NCBI GenBank assembly: GCA_022376925.1
Contig: JAIOJX010000032.1
Coordinates: 200,318,939-200,382,938, forward strand
From: Tragulus kanchil
Taxonomy: Eukaryota > Chordata > Mammalia > Artiodactyla > Tragulidae
DNA length: 64,000 nucleotides
Direction: 5' to 3'
Numbering within the stretch: position 1 is the stretch's first letter; each line of letters opens with the position of its first letter. Made by a program: the position numbers and the translations under genes. The notes under the pieces are model-generated. The model had not been told where the DNA came from, ran no database searches, and worked only from the letters and a program-made list of their open reading frames with translations. This document shows, piece by piece, positions 22,436 through 34,331 of the stretch.

Positions 22436-22890
22436 CCTTATTGGAAAAGGGTCTTTGGAAATGCGATGGAGGCTCTCGACATGAGATTATCCTGTACTGT
22501 CCCGGAGGACCCTAAATGCAATCGCCCATATACTTGTAAGAGTGACGCAGGGTGAGATTAGATATACAGAGAGAAGACAGTGTCAAGGTGATGGCAGGGT
22601 GGGAGAGATGCAGTCACAAGTTAGAGTATCAGAAGTTACCAGAAACTGGAAGAGGCATGCAGGAGGTTCTGCCCAACAACTTCCTGGGGCAGAGTTGGGG
22701 GGTGTGGGAGTTAGGGGCTGTTCAGGAATGTGAATGTGGCCTTGCTGACCTCTTGAATTCTGCCGTTCTGCCCAGTGAAACTGGAAACTGATTTGTGAAC
22801 TTCTGACCTCTGTAACTATGAGAGAATAAAGTTCGCTGCTGTTTTAAGCCACCTGTTCACGATCCTTTGTTACAGTAGCCAGAGGAAACA
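22436..22890 (+). mobile_element. MLT1-like (ERVL-MaLR) solo LTR
   Basis: Early block 'gggtctttggaaatgcgatg' and 'catgagattatcctgtactg', middle 'gatgcagtcacaagttagag' and 'accagaaactggaagaggca', late block 'gaacttctgacctctgtaac', 'atgagagaataaagttcgct' and 'ctgttttaagccacctgttc', end 'tttgttacagtagcc'. This is the layout of a mammalian MaLR LTR with the usual 'aataaa' signal. No internal region was seen. Its 3' half is repeated at 23782-24027. Confidence 0.7.
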
Positions 22891-23024
22891 TAGACTCTCT
22901 GTCCTCATTCCCCAGCCCCTGCTAGAGATTATAATACCTGCCTCAGGGCAAGGCCTGCCCACTTTGAGACTTGACATACACAGATTCCTCAGGGCTTTTT
23001 GTTTGGGCTTTTGCTTTGAATTCT

Positions 23025-23430
23025 TTTCATTATTTTTAATTGAAGGAGAACTGCTCTACAAAGTTGTGTTGGTTTCTGCTTCATGACTATGTGAATCAGC
23101 CACAAGTGTGTGTGGCTCTTGAGCCTCTTGAGCCTCCCTACCAACATCCATCCACCCGTCTAGGCTGTCACAGAGCGTCAGGCCGGGCTCCCTGTGTTAC
23201 GCAGCAGCTTCTTACCAGCTGTTTTACACGTGGTCGTCTATATGTGTCAGTGCTACTTTCTTGATTCATCCCAAATATCCCCTGCTGTGTCCACAAGACT
23301 GTCCTCTACATCTGCATCTCTATTCCTGCCCTGCAAATAGGTTCATCAGACCATCTTCCTAGAGACCATACATATGCGTTAACATACAATATTTGTTTTT
23401 CTCTTTCTGACTTACTCGGTATGAGAGCTT
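23025..23430 (-). mobile_element. L1 3' end, antisense
   Basis: Runs through 'tttttaattgaaggagaact', 'ggtttctgcttcatgactat', 'gaatcagccacaagtgtg', 'ctgtgtccacaagactgtcc', 'ctctattcctgccctgcaaa' and 'tttctctttctgacttactc', which is the reverse complement of an artiodactyl L1 3' UTR. Confidence 0.85.
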
Positions 23431-24161
23431 TGATGAGGAAGAACCAAATAAGAATGGACAGTTGCACAGGCCTATCAACACTAGTTCTGCCATCCAAGGA
23501 TGCGCTGTCTCTGAGGTTTAAATGGCCAGCTATCGTAGCTATCTTGTGCTTTACCCCACAGCTTTACCAAGTATGCGTTTATGTAATACAAAAAGCTGCC
23601 TGATTCTCATAAACTACCATCACCAGAGTTCAAAGCAAAGCAAAAATTAAACACAAGACTTAAAGCATGAATTATGTCTAATTCATTGTGCTAGAAGCTA
23701 CCTAATTTTTACAACACCATCTCTTTCCTAAAGAATTCAGCATGTTCTGGGGAAGACAGGATTGCATATTTTTATTCATTCACTGGAAGAGGCATGCAGG
23801 AGGTTCTGCCCAACAACTTCCTGGGGCAGAGTTGGGGGGTGTGGGAGTTAGGGGCTGTTCAGGAATGTGAATGTGGCCTTGCTGACCTCTTGAATTCTGC
23901 CGTTCTGCCCAGTGAAACTGGAAACTGATTTGTGAACTTCTGACCTCTGTAACTATGAGAGAATAAAGTTCGCTGCTGTTTTAAGCCACCTGTTCACGAT
24001 CCTTTGTTACAGTAGCCAGAGGAAACATAGACTCTCTGTCCTCATTCCCCAGCCCCTGCTAGAGATTATAATACCTGCCTCAGGGCAAGGCCTGCCCACT
24101 TTGAGACTTGACATACACAGATTCCTCAGGGCTTTTTGTTTGGGCTTTTGCTTTGAATTCT

Positions 24162-24567
24162 TTTCATTATTTTTAATTGAAGGAGAACTGCTCTACAAAG
24201 TTGTGTTGGTTTCTGCTTCATGACTATGTGAATCAGCCACAAGTGTGTGTGGCTCTTGAGCCTCTTGAGCCTCCCTACCAACATCCATCCACCCGTCTAG
24301 GCTGTCACAGAGCGTCAGGCCGGGCTCCCTGTGTTACGCAGCAGCTTCTTACCAGCTGTTTTACACGTGGTCGTCTATATGTGTCAGTGCTACTTTCTTG
24401 ATTCATCCCAAATATCCCCTGCTGTGTCCACAAGACTGTCCTCTACATCTGCATCTCTATTCCTGCCCTGCAAATAGGTTCATCAGACCATCTTCCTAGA
24501 GACCATACATATGCGTTAACATACAATATTTGTTTTTCTCTTTCTGACTTACTCGGTATGAGAGCTT
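24162..24567 (-). mobile_element. L1 3' end, duplicate of 23025
   Basis: The same element carried in copy B of duplication 7. Confidence 0.88.
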
Positions 24568-24923
24568 TGATGAGGAAGAACCAAATAAGAATGGACAGTT
24601 GCACAGGCCTATCAACACTAGTTCTGCCATCCAAGGATGCGCTGTCTCTGAGGTTTAAATGGCCAGCTATACGTAGCTATCTTGTGCTTTACCCCACAGC
24701 TTTACCAAGTATGCGTTTATGTAATACAAAAAGCTGCCTGATTCTCATAAACTACCATCACCAGAGTTCAAAGCAAAGCAAAAATTAAACACAAGACTTA
24801 AAGCATGAATTATGTCTAATTCATTGTGCTAGAAGCTACCTAATTTTTACAACACCATCTCTTTCCTAAAGAATTCAGCATGTTCTGGGGAAGACAGGAT
24901 TGCATATTTTTATTCATTCACTG

Positions 24924-25204
24924 AGCATTTACTGAGCAGCTCCTTTAAAGGACCACGCTGGGAAATGGGATGGGGGAGGGAAGGCGGGTATGAAGAAGAA
25001 CAAGGCAATGGCTCTTCCCACAAAGATTTTACTCTGTTAAAAGGAAACAGATACACACACCTTTACTCAGTTATTCACAAGCTCATTATCTATTCATTCC
25101 GTGTCATGCTCTGTGGAAATACAGGATGAAAGAGATATAGCAAAGAAGGCCTCTGTTAGAAGGGGAGACAGAAAATTTAGCAATGCGCATGACAAAGGTT
25201 TTTG
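24924..25204. other. Unclassified sequence
   Basis: Contains a short purine-rich run ('gggatgggggagggaaggcg') and nothing else I recognise. Confidence 0.45.
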
Positions 25205-25440
25205 AAAAGTATTCCTGCTGTGTGTTACCCAGCTTATTCCTGTCTGACTCTTTGTGACCCCATGGACTGTAGCCTGCCAGGCATCTCTGTTCATGGGATT
25301 CTCCAAGCAAAAATACTGCAGTGGGCAGCCATTCCCTTCTCCAGGAGATCTTCCCAACCCAGGGGTTGAACCCAGGTCTCCTGCATTACAGGCATATTCT
25401 TTACCATCTGAACTACCTGGGAAGCCTTAAAAGTATTCCT
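25205..25440 (-). mobile_element. Bov-tA SINE with 12-bp TSD
   Basis: Flanked by exact 'aaaagtattcct' at 25205-25216 and 25429-25440. Internal blocks 'cctgtctgactctttgtgac', 'cccatggactgtagcctgcc', 'ttctccaggagatcttccca' and 'accatctgaactacctggga' identify antisense Bov-tA. Confidence 0.92.
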
Positions 25441-26334
25441 ACTTAACATGAACGTAGGGATGAGCCCTAAGTCAACCCATGAGTGGCAGGAAAGGTCAGC
25501 CAAAAAATTGACCTTCCAAAGAACAGAGTACTAAGAAGAGGCCTGATAAGTTATTTGCATCAGACTGAAGAAAGAGGCAAGCAAGAAAAACAGCATGGAG
25601 AAAGAGAGACAGGGTGAAAAGCCTTAGTGTATTCACAGAATGGAAAGTGATCCGTATGGCTGAATTATAGACTTGTGGGAGAGATGGAGGCAACGGCAGA
25701 GAAGAAAGCTGGGCAAGACACCAGAAGACCTTCTGCAAAGTTTTGACTTGGTCCTAAAGGCAGTGGGGACCCACTCAGGTGGGAGAGTGATGAGGTCAGA
25801 TTGGCATTATATAAAAGATTACTCTATGGCCATAGGAATGAATTAAAAAGGAAGTAAAAAAAAAAAAAAAGGCAGAAAAACAGTTTGAAAATCCACAGCA
25901 GCATGACATATATAAGACTAGAAGTAAAAAAACTGCAATGAGTAGAAGGATTAAAGCTTGGTGATGATGTATATATCAGGGAAGAGAAATGCATCAAGAT
26001 GAAAAAGAGACTACCAAGCTGATAAAATAAGTTCATGCCAAATCAGAGTCTTAAAAATGAAATTAAGCACTGAGGATCCACAATAGGAAAAGCATAATCA
26101 GAAACAAGTTTTATGAAGATCAATATGGCACCTGTGGGCAGTAGATTTTTTTTCTAATCCAAATAACAGGCAGTAATGCCCAGGTCTAGAGCAGTGATGA
26201 CAAAAACAGAAGGAGGGAAAGATTCTAGAAAATTTTCAGAAATACTGCTGTGAGGGCATGATGACTTGTGGGAAGCCATGGGAAGGCTGGACTGGCCCAT
26301 TCTGTTGCGGCATTTACTTATCCTCACCTAATAC
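25441..26334. other. Unclassified intergenic sequence with A-run
   Basis: No recognised family. An A-tract of about 15 bases lies near 25857. Antisense frames of 70-80 codons are low-complexity and leucine/phenylalanine-rich, as expected from A/G-rich DNA read backwards. Confidence 0.45.
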
Positions 26335-26560
26335 TGATAATGAATGATACATACTAGGTGCCAAGAACAGTGATAAATGCTTTATATGCAGAATTCCCTG
26401 TAATTATCACAACAATTCTATGTGGTAGCAACATCATCCCATTTAATGGATGAGGAAACTGTGATTTGAAGAAGTCAAACGACTCACTCAGGCTCACAAG
26501 ACCTTTCAAGTAGCTGAGCCAGGATTTGAACTCAAGTCCATCTATCTCCCAAATGAATTC
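26335..26560 (-). mobile_element. MIR SINE, antisense
   Basis: The order 'actaggtgccaagaacagtg', 'taattatcacaacaattcta', 'aatggatgaggaaactgtga', 'agctgagccaggatttgaac' and 'tcaagtcc' is reverse-complement MIR. Confidence 0.82.
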
Positions 26561-26942
26561 TTAAACCATTAGCCTCCATGGTTGACCCCTATATTTCAAT
26601 TTCTATTCCAATTACTTTGGAAGAAACAGTTTTGAAACATCCTTTATTCAACCACAATGCTATTACTATTACTAAGGAAATCATTCCCATGCACAGACTC
26701 CTCTGCTCATAAACAAAACCTCAATAAGACTTGTCTACTACTGCAAACTTGAATCAATGTGTCACTTTATTACCAACTTCCCTTGAAATCCATATCAGCA
26801 GCTGGAAACCTTGGTAGCATCTTTTTAGGCTAAACTGTAATGGTCAAGGAAACAAAAAAATAGGCAAGGGGCCTAGGGAATACATGGTGTTGGGAGGGGA
26901 GGGGGGTGGACGTTTCTATTACCAAAGGTCTAAGAAATATCC
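26561..26942. other. Unclassified sequence
   Basis: No recognised element. A 'gggaggggaggggggtgg' G-rich run lies near 26894. Confidence 0.45.
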
Positions 26943-27243
26943 TGGGTTTCCCTGGCAGTTCAGCTGATGAAGAATCCACCTGCCATGCAGGAGACCCTGG
27001 TTCGATTCCTGGATTAGGAAGATCAGGAAGGACAGACTACTGACTCCAGTATTCTTGGACTTCCCTGATGGCTCAGACGATAAAGAATATGCCTGCAATG
27101 CAGGAGACCTGGGTTCGATCGCTGGGTTGAGAAGATCCCCTGAAGAAGGAATAGGCTACCCACTCTAGTACTCCTGCCTGGGGAATTCCATGGTTTGTCC
27201 ATTGGGTCACATAGCATCAGACATGGCTGAGTGAGTTGTTGTA
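26943..27243 (+). mobile_element. Composite Bov-tA with two tRNA heads
   Basis: Two successive tRNA-Glu-like heads occur: 26943-27055 ('gggtttccctggcagttcag', 'ggttcgattcctggattagg') and 27057 onward ('acttccctgatggctcagac', 'gggttcgatcgctgggttga'). The second runs on into a full BovB body ending 'agacatggctgagtgagttg'. The second head begins just after a short 'ctccagtattctt' body stub of the first. Confidence 0.88.
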
Positions 27244-27594
27244 ATAGATACCTTGAGAGAAGCTAAGACTTGGGAAAAACCTACCCACTTTCACCTTTTA
27301 GAGTTTATTTTTGGACTAGCATGGAAGTAACCACATGTTTCTTAAATGCTTCCTAAGGAGGTGCTGACACTAAAACAGAATGTTTTTGCCTGTAAACAAA
27401 TCATAGTTCACAATTAAATTCATGGTTGCAGAGTTTACCAAAAACTTTACTTGAACTTCCATGGCTCTGACCACAGGCTCACTATCTTCTATTTCTAATA
27501 GACCATTTAACTGCCTGTGCCCTTGTCTTTGTTATCTTTCCTCCCAAAGGTAGAAAATGTTTATTTTCCTGCCTGACATAATTTTTATTAAATG

Positions 27595-27860
27595 ATACTT
27601 ATTGTAGTTTTGATTATGACAATGAAATATTGGAAGCAAATATATAACAATATAAGACAGGTTTAAAATTATGATACAAATACATTGTGAAATATTTTAA
27701 GCCATTGAAGTATTTTAAATATATATATGTATTAATATAAAAGCCATGATACCTGGAATGAAAACAAAGTGTAGAAAAGTACTAGGAAGTTTATGAGCTC
27801 AATATTGGTTAAAACATGGATTTAGATGGTTGTATTTCTATGCATAATATACACCTGAAA
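27595..27860 (+). mobile_element. Old L1-like fragment
   Basis: AT-rich text such as 'gaaatattggaagcaaatat', 'ttatgatacaaatacattgt' and 'gaaatattttaagccattga' resembles the end of ORF2 and 3' region of old mammalian L1. The fit is partial. The same text recurs 1.086 kb downstream. Confidence 0.4.
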
Positions 27861-28142
27861 CTTGAATGAACATTAGCAGAAGTAAGAGACCTGAGACAAG
27901 GAATCGATGAGTCCATTCTTGAGCTGGTTGACTCTAAAGTTCTTCTTAATGGTAGTAAATGTTAACTGACTATTGCTAGGTGCTAGAAATGTTGTATTAT
28001 GAAATACTGCAAACACACAAAGTTATGGAAAATACAATAACAAATACTTGTGTACCTAACACTGTTGCCCTATCAAAACATAATTTTGATAGGTGAACGT
28101 CTTCTATATTCATGACAATCCAAGGACTGAGAAGGACAAGGT

Positions 28143-28330
28143 GACTTCCTGATGGCTCAGACGATAAAGAATATGCCTGCAATGCAGGAGACCTGGGTTC
28201 GATCGCTGGGTTGAGAAGATCCCCTGAAGAAGGAATAGGCTACCCACTCTAGTACTCCTGCCTGGGGAATTCCATGGTTTGTCCATTGGGTCACATAGCA
28301 TCAGACATGGCTGAGTGAGTTGTTGTAATA
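28143..28330 (+). mobile_element. Bov-tA SINE, duplicate copy
   Basis: The second unit of the composite at 26943, repeated as the start of copy B of duplication 8. It lacks the first tRNA head because that lies outside the duplicated unit. Confidence 0.9.
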
Positions 28331-29226
28331 GATACCTTGAGAGAAGCTAAGACTTGGGAAAAACCTACCCACTTTCACCTTTTAGAGTTTATTTTTGGAC
28401 TAGCATGGAAGTAACCACATGTTTCTTAAATGCTTCCTAAGGAGGTGCTGACACTAAAACAGAATGTTTTTGCCTGTAAACAAATCATAGTTCACAATTA
28501 AATTCATGGTTGCAGAGTTTACCAAAAACTTTACTTGGAACTTCCATGGCTCTGACCACAGGCTCACTATCTTCTATTTCTAATAGACCATTTAACTGCC
28601 TGTGCCCTTGTCTTTGTTATCTTTCCTCCCAAAGGTAGAAAATGTTTATTTTCCTGCCTGACATAATTTTTATTAAATGATACTTATTGTAGTTTTGATT
28701 ATGACAATGAAATATTGGAAGCAAATATATAACAATATAAGACAGGTTTAAAATTATGATACAAATACATTGTGAAATATTTTAAGCCATTGAAGTATTT
28801 TAAATATATATATGTATTAATATAAAAGCCATGATACCTGGAATGAAAACAAAGTGTAGAAAAGTACTAGGAAGTTTATGAGCTCAATATTGGTTAAAAC
28901 ATGGATTTAGATGGTTGTATTTCTATGCATAATATACACCTGAAACTTGAATGAACATTAGCAGAAGTAAGAGACCTGAGACAAGGAATCGATGAGTCCA
29001 TTCTTGAGCTGGTTGACTCTAAAGTTCTTCTTAATGGTAGTAAATGTTAACTGACTATTGCTAGGTGCTAGAAATGTTGTATTATGAAATACTGCAAACA
29101 CACAAAGTTATGGAAAATACAATAACAAATACTTGTGTACCTAACACTGTTGCCCTATCAAAACATAATTTTGATAGGTGAACGTCTTCTATATTCATGA
29201 CAATCCAAGGACTGAGAAGGACAAGG

Positions 29227-30120
29227 TGATGGCACCTTTCTCCCTGTTGTTCTTATGGGCTGCCCTGAAGAAAATGTTGATGCCATCGCCTACTGCATGA
29301 AAAAGATTGTTAGGATCTATCTAGGGCTCCTCTCTTACTCTTCTTCCAATTACGAAAGGATAAAAAAAAAAATCAACAGAAAACTAAAATGCCTCTAGAT
29401 CCAGCACAAAGAAAAAGCAAGGCATCCAACTTGAATTCTATCAGAACCCCTAAAATCTACTGCTTAATACCTTACAATGAGCAAAGAAAGTCACAAGCAG
29501 CCTCAGGATAAATCAAGACACTTAACTTTTATCTCTTTGGCTTCCATCACTGGATTCCACTCGACTGTGTGGTTAGAGGACACAGTTACAAGGAAAACCA
29601 ATAATAGGTATTTCATTTAACCACACAGGAAAGAAGAGAATTTTTACCATCTTATCTCTGCAGCATCCAAAATACTATGTTTTTTTTTTTTTTAACTATG
29701 TTTTAATGTTGTGGCTTTCTTAGAGAAATCATGTTTAACATATGATTCCTAATTCTTATTGAGAAAGTAAGATTCCTAATGTCCTATTCACAAAATTTAA
29801 ATAGGCTCAAAACAGTCACTATCTATGAAATAGCTATTTCTTGTCTATTACTTCCTTTTCAAAATTCTCTTTTCCAGGATTTCCTGACTGTACACTTTCC
29901 AAGTAACTCTTTGATGACTCACTTTCTGCCTGTCATCAGCATCTTTTCCAAATTGCCTGAAAGAGGCTTTCCCTAAGCATTTGATGAGACACTCTGCCCC
30001 ATTTCTCACTGCTCTCTCTCAACTGGTAATATCCTCCACTCACTCATATTTATCTCTAGACCAAACATGTTCCAAAGCCCCACAACCCAAACTGAATTGT
30101 CCATTAGAACAATGATTCAC
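29227..30120. other. Unclassified intergenic sequence
   Basis: No family or exon recognised. A T-run of about 13 bases lies near 29680 and an A-run near 29362. Confidence 0.45.
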
Positions 30121-32259
30121 CTAAAATCAAAATTCTCTGAAGAACTTTAGAATCAACCAGTTTAAAAACCAACTCATTGATTCCTTATCTCAGGCCTTTT
30201 GCTTCTGCTAATGATAAGTTCACATTTTTGAAGATAGATCTAATTCTTCCCTCCTCACAGTCCCTAGTTACCAAGTCCATTTGGTTCCACATCCAACAAG
30301 TTTTTCACATTCATTTTCTCTTCTCCATTCCACTGGTCCTGTTCAGCCCTCCATTTTCTCTAAATCATGCAGTAAACTTCCATAAGGAACTTACTAAATA
30401 GTAGGCTTTAGTTATGGTCCCTGACTTTAAGAAACTTACTTTTTACTAGAAGTGTTACTCATGTAAACACATATATATACAGTGACATTAGAAGAGCAGT
30501 ATGTAGGGATGCAGTAGATTTTCAAGGCAGAATGGTCAGTTCAGTTCTTGAGAAATGGAGTCTAGATTAAGTCTCACATGGACTTGTATTATGATACAGA
30601 TTCCTCATGAGCCCTAATCCCTACTCCAATGTCTCCTCCTCCAATCTATTCTTTACACTTTTGTCCTACACTTGGTCTGTTATCCACAGCATGACAACAG
30701 TCCACAAGAGAATGGACAGCTATACTAAGACATAGGTAATATAGAAGTGAGTCTAGTCAACATGAGGACAGATGGATCTTGGAGGAATTTTTAAGGAAAG
30801 GAGAGGAAATAATAATGACTTCCAGGTCTCTGGCTTGGATAATTAGGTAGATAACAAGTCACTGATAGAACAAATTCAACAAGAGGAGTAAGAAGTTCTG
30901 GGGAGGAAGGAAGGGGGAAGAGGGAGAGAGAAAAAAGGAAGGGAGGAGGAGAAAGTTATGCCAAGAAGCCCAACAAAACTGAAAATGAACCAAACTATAC
31001 TCTAGAGAAGGCATGTCATAAAACGACATTATCCCTAGCTTGAAGGAGACAATTCACTTATATTCCATTTGATACTAAGATATATAGTCACCACTTTATC
31101 CTGCATCTACATTCCAGGACTATTATCTGCATATGCTTCTTATAGCATACTCTTGGAGAATAGTGGGAAAGGAAAAAGGAAAAGCTACTAAACCTAAACT
31201 CCATGTTTTTGGGATTCCCTAAAATCAAAATTCTCTGAAGAACTTTAGAATCAACCAGTTTAAAAACCAACTCATTGATTCCTTATCTCAGGCCTTTTGC
31301 TTCTGCTAATGATAAGTTCACATTTTTGAAGATAGATCTAATTCTTCCCTCCTCACAGTCCCTAGTTACCAAGTCCATTTGGTTCCACATCCAACAAGTT
31401 TTTCACATTCATTTTCTCTTCTCCATTCCACTGGTCCTGTTCAGCCCTCCATTTTCTCTAAATCATGCAGTAAACTTCCATAAGGAACTTACTAAATAGT
31501 AGGCTTTAGTTATGGTCCCTGACTTTAAGAAACTTACTTTTTACTAGAAGTGTTACTCATGTAAACACATATATATACAGTGACATTAGAAGAGCAGTAT
31601 GTAGGGATGCAGTAGATTTTCAAGGCAGAATGGTCAGTTCAGTTCTTGAGAAATGGAGTCTAGATTAAGTCTCACATGGACTTGTATTATGATACAGATT
31701 CCTCATGAGCCCTAATCCCTACTCCAATGTCTCCTCCTCCAATCTATTCTTTACACTTTTGTCCTACACTTGGTCTGTTATCCACAGCATGACAACAGTC
31801 CACAAGAGAATGGACAGCTATACTAAGACATAGGTAATATAGAAGTGAGTCTAGTCAACATGAGGACAGATGGATCTTGGAGGAATTTTTAAGGAAAGGA
31901 GAGGAAATAATAATGACTTCCAGGTCTCTGGCTTGGATAATTAGGTAGATAACAAGTCACTGATAGAACAAATTCAACAAGAGGAGTAAGAAGTTCTGGG
32001 GAGGAAGGAAGGGGGAAGAGGGAGAGAGAAAAAAGGAAGGGAGGAGGAGAAAGTTATGCCAAGAAGCCCAACAAAACTGAAAATGAACCAAACTATACTC
32101 TAGAGAAGGCATGTCATAAAACGACATTATCCCTAGCTTGAAGGAGACAATTCACTTATATTCCATTTGATACTAAGATATATAGTCACCACTTTATCCT
32201 GCATCTACATTCCAGGACTATTATCTGCATATGCTTCTTATAGCATACTCTTGGAGATA
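30121..32259. repeat. Tandem duplication 9, period 1098 bp
   Basis: Copy A is about 30121-31159, an error-rich tail and filler is 31160-31218, copy B is about 31219-32259. The tail of copy A ('ttggagaatagtgggaaagg') is a distorted version of what follows copy B ('ttggagatagtgaaggatagg'), which again places noise at the junction. The unit is anonymous and includes a purine-rich tract. Confidence 0.95.
30899..30956 (+). repeat. Purine-rich (GGAA/GGGA) low-complexity tract
   Basis: A run of A and G such as 'gaggaaggaagggggaagag' with almost no pyrimidine. It occurs three times (again near 31997 and 33158) only because duplications 9 and 10 overlap here. Confidence 0.8.
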
Positions 32260-34188
32260 GTGAAGGATAGGAAAGCCTGGTGCAGTCCATGGGGTCACAA
32301 AATGTCAGACACAACTGAGTAACTGAACAACACCAACAGCCTGAGCAGAGGTAAAAACTTCTCAAAAGTATTCTAGTGACACCATATGCTTGAGGCCTTA
32401 ATGTCCTGTACTCCCTTCTGAGAACTTCCTTTCCTTCCTGATTCTATGTTATCTCTCCTAGAAAACTGAACTGAAAGAACTTAGGACAGGAATCAAGTTC
32501 ATCTTTGAGAGAAGCACTTAGTAAGTACTCAACATATAATCAAAAGTGCTGTCAATATACCTGGCTATTCTAAAATGCATACCTCTCGGTAGGTCTAGAC
32601 AAATTATTAAAATACCAAAATAATTATTTTAATGAGATTTACTGGTGATGATAATTATTTTAATAGTGATGATAGTGACAACTGATGATGATGAATATGA
32701 AAGAGGAAGAGAAAAAGAAGAAAAGAGTGACGAGTACTGCACTGACTACACATATATTTTTTTTAATTTTGGCCTCTTTTATTGGTCCTTCATTTATTTA
32801 TTTTCATCCATCTTAATTTTTTGGCCTGTGTGGCCCTCCCATCACAGTGGCCTTTCTGATTACAGAGCATCAGCTCTGGGTGCATGTGCTCCAGAGCCCT
32901 GGCTCATAACTGGACACATGGTTCCAGCCACTCCGTGGCATATGGGATCTTCCCATGCCAGGGATTGAACCAGTGCCGGTTGCACTGCAAGGCGGACTCT
33001 TTACCCACTGGACCAGTGGGAGCCCCGCTCTTTTAGAGCTTCATAACTTGGACACGATACAAAACAAACAATAATGACTTCCAGGTCTCTGGCTTGGATA
33101 ATTAGGTAGATAACAAGTCACTGATAGAACAAATTCAACAAGAGGAGTAAGAAGTTCTGGGGAGGAAGGAAGGGGGAAGAGGGAGAGAGAAAAAAGGAAG
33201 GGAGGAGGAGAAAGTTATGCCAAGAAGCCCAACAAAACTGAAAATGAACCAAACTATACTCTAGAGAAGGCATGTCATAAAACGACATTATCCCTAGCTT
33301 GAAGGAGACAATTCACTTATATTCCATTTGATACTAAGATATATAGTCACCACTTTATCCTGCATCTACATTCCAGGACTATTATCTGCATATGCTTCTT
33401 ATAGCATACTCTTGGAGATAGTGAAGGATAGGAAAGCCTGGTGCAGTCCATGGGGTCACAAAATGTCAGACACAACTGAGTAACTGAACAACACCAACAG
33501 CCTGAGCAGAGGTAAAAACTTCTCAAAAGTATTCTAGTGACACCATATGCTTGAGGCCTTAATGTCCTGTACTCCCTTCTGAGAACTTCCTTTCCTTCCT
33601 GATTCTATGTTATCTCTCCTAGAAAACTGAACTGAAAGAACTTAGGACAGGAATCAAGTTCATCTTTGAGAGAAGCACTTAGTAAGTACTCAACATATAA
33701 TCAAAAGTGCTGTCAATATACCTGGCTATTCTAAAATGCATACCTCTCGGTAGGTCTAGACAAATTATTAAAATACCAAAATAATTATTTTAATGAGATT
33801 TACTGGTGATGATAATTATTTTAATAGTGATGATAGTGACAACTGATGATGATGAATATGAAAGAGGAAGAGAAAAAGAAGAAAAGAGTGACGAGTACTG
33901 CACTGACTACACATATATTTTTTTTAATTTTGGCCTCTTTTATTGGTCCTTCATTTATTTATTTTCATCCATCTTAATTTTTTGGCCTGTGTGGCCCTCC
34001 CATCACAGTGGCCTTTCTGATTACAGAGCATCAGCTCTGGGTGCATGTGCTCCAGAGCCCTGGCTCATAACTGGACACATGGTTCCAGCCACTCCGTGGC
34101 ATATGGGATCTTCCCATGCCAGGGATTGAACCAGTGCCCCTTGCACTGCAAGGCGGACTCTTTACCCACTGGACCAGTGGGGAAGCCC
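31909..34188. repeat. Tandem duplication 10, period 1161 bp
   Basis: Copy A is about 31909-33025, filler 33026-33069, copy B about 33070-34188. Its first 350 bp are also the end of duplication 9, so they occur three times (about 30811, 31909, 33070). The filler is an error-rich reading of the unique sequence after copy B: 'agcttcat' and 'acgatacaaaacaa' in the filler match the same words in order near 34207 and 34232. Copy A thus ran on into its true right flank before jumping back. Confidence 0.96.
32742..33025 (-). mobile_element. tRNA-Glu SINE, C-tail type, truncated copy
   Basis: Same element as at 33911 but in copy A of duplication 10. Its left target-site duplication 'ctgactac' (32742-32749) is present, while the right one is missing because the copy ends at 'agtgggagcccc', itself a faulty version of 'agtggggaagcccc'. 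It also reads 'gtgccggttgc' where the other copy has 'gtgccccttgc'. Confidence 0.88.
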
Positions 34189-34196
34189 CTGACTAC
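33903..34196 (-). mobile_element. tRNA-Glu SINE, C-tail type, with 8-bp TSD
   Basis: Element 33911-34188 flanked by 'ctgactac' at 33903-33910 and 34189-34196. In reverse complement it has the tRNA head, 'gggaagatcccatatgccac', 'ccagttatgagccagggctc', and an 'aataaatgaaggaccaataa' tail. It lacks the C-rich tract seen at 9141 and 63120. Confidence 0.88.
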
Positions 34197-34331
34197 CTTT
34201 TCAGTCAGCTTCATTAGAGACATTTCAGGACAACGATACAAAACAACAACAGAAAGAACAGAAAAGTGAAGAGCATTAATCCCCTGTATTGGATACACAC
34301 AAAAAAGAACACTTAGGATATGAAGTGTTCT

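Larger units (their letters stand above)
22645..24923. repeat. Tandem duplication 7, period 1137 bp
   Basis: Copy A is about 22645-23781 and copy B about 23782-24923, joined directly at a shared 'actg' with no filler. A single-base difference ('gctatcgtagc' / 'gctatacgtagc') changes the reading of one small frame. The unit begins inside the MLT1-like LTR and carries an L1 tail. Confidence 0.95.
27059..29226. repeat. Tandem duplication 8, period about 1084-1087 bp
   Basis: Copy A is about 27059-28142 and copy B about 28143-29226. The left edge lies inside the composite SINE, so copy B opens with its second tRNA head. 'gacttccctgatgg' in A is 'gacttcctgatgg' in B, and 'acttgaacttcc' is 'acttggaacttcc', both one-base homopolymer indels. 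Confidence 0.95.

Noticed and set aside
22436..22890. 'aataaa' in the MLT1-like LTR as a gene's polyadenylation site
   Set aside because: It is the LTR's own signal. No upstream exon or transcript support is visible.
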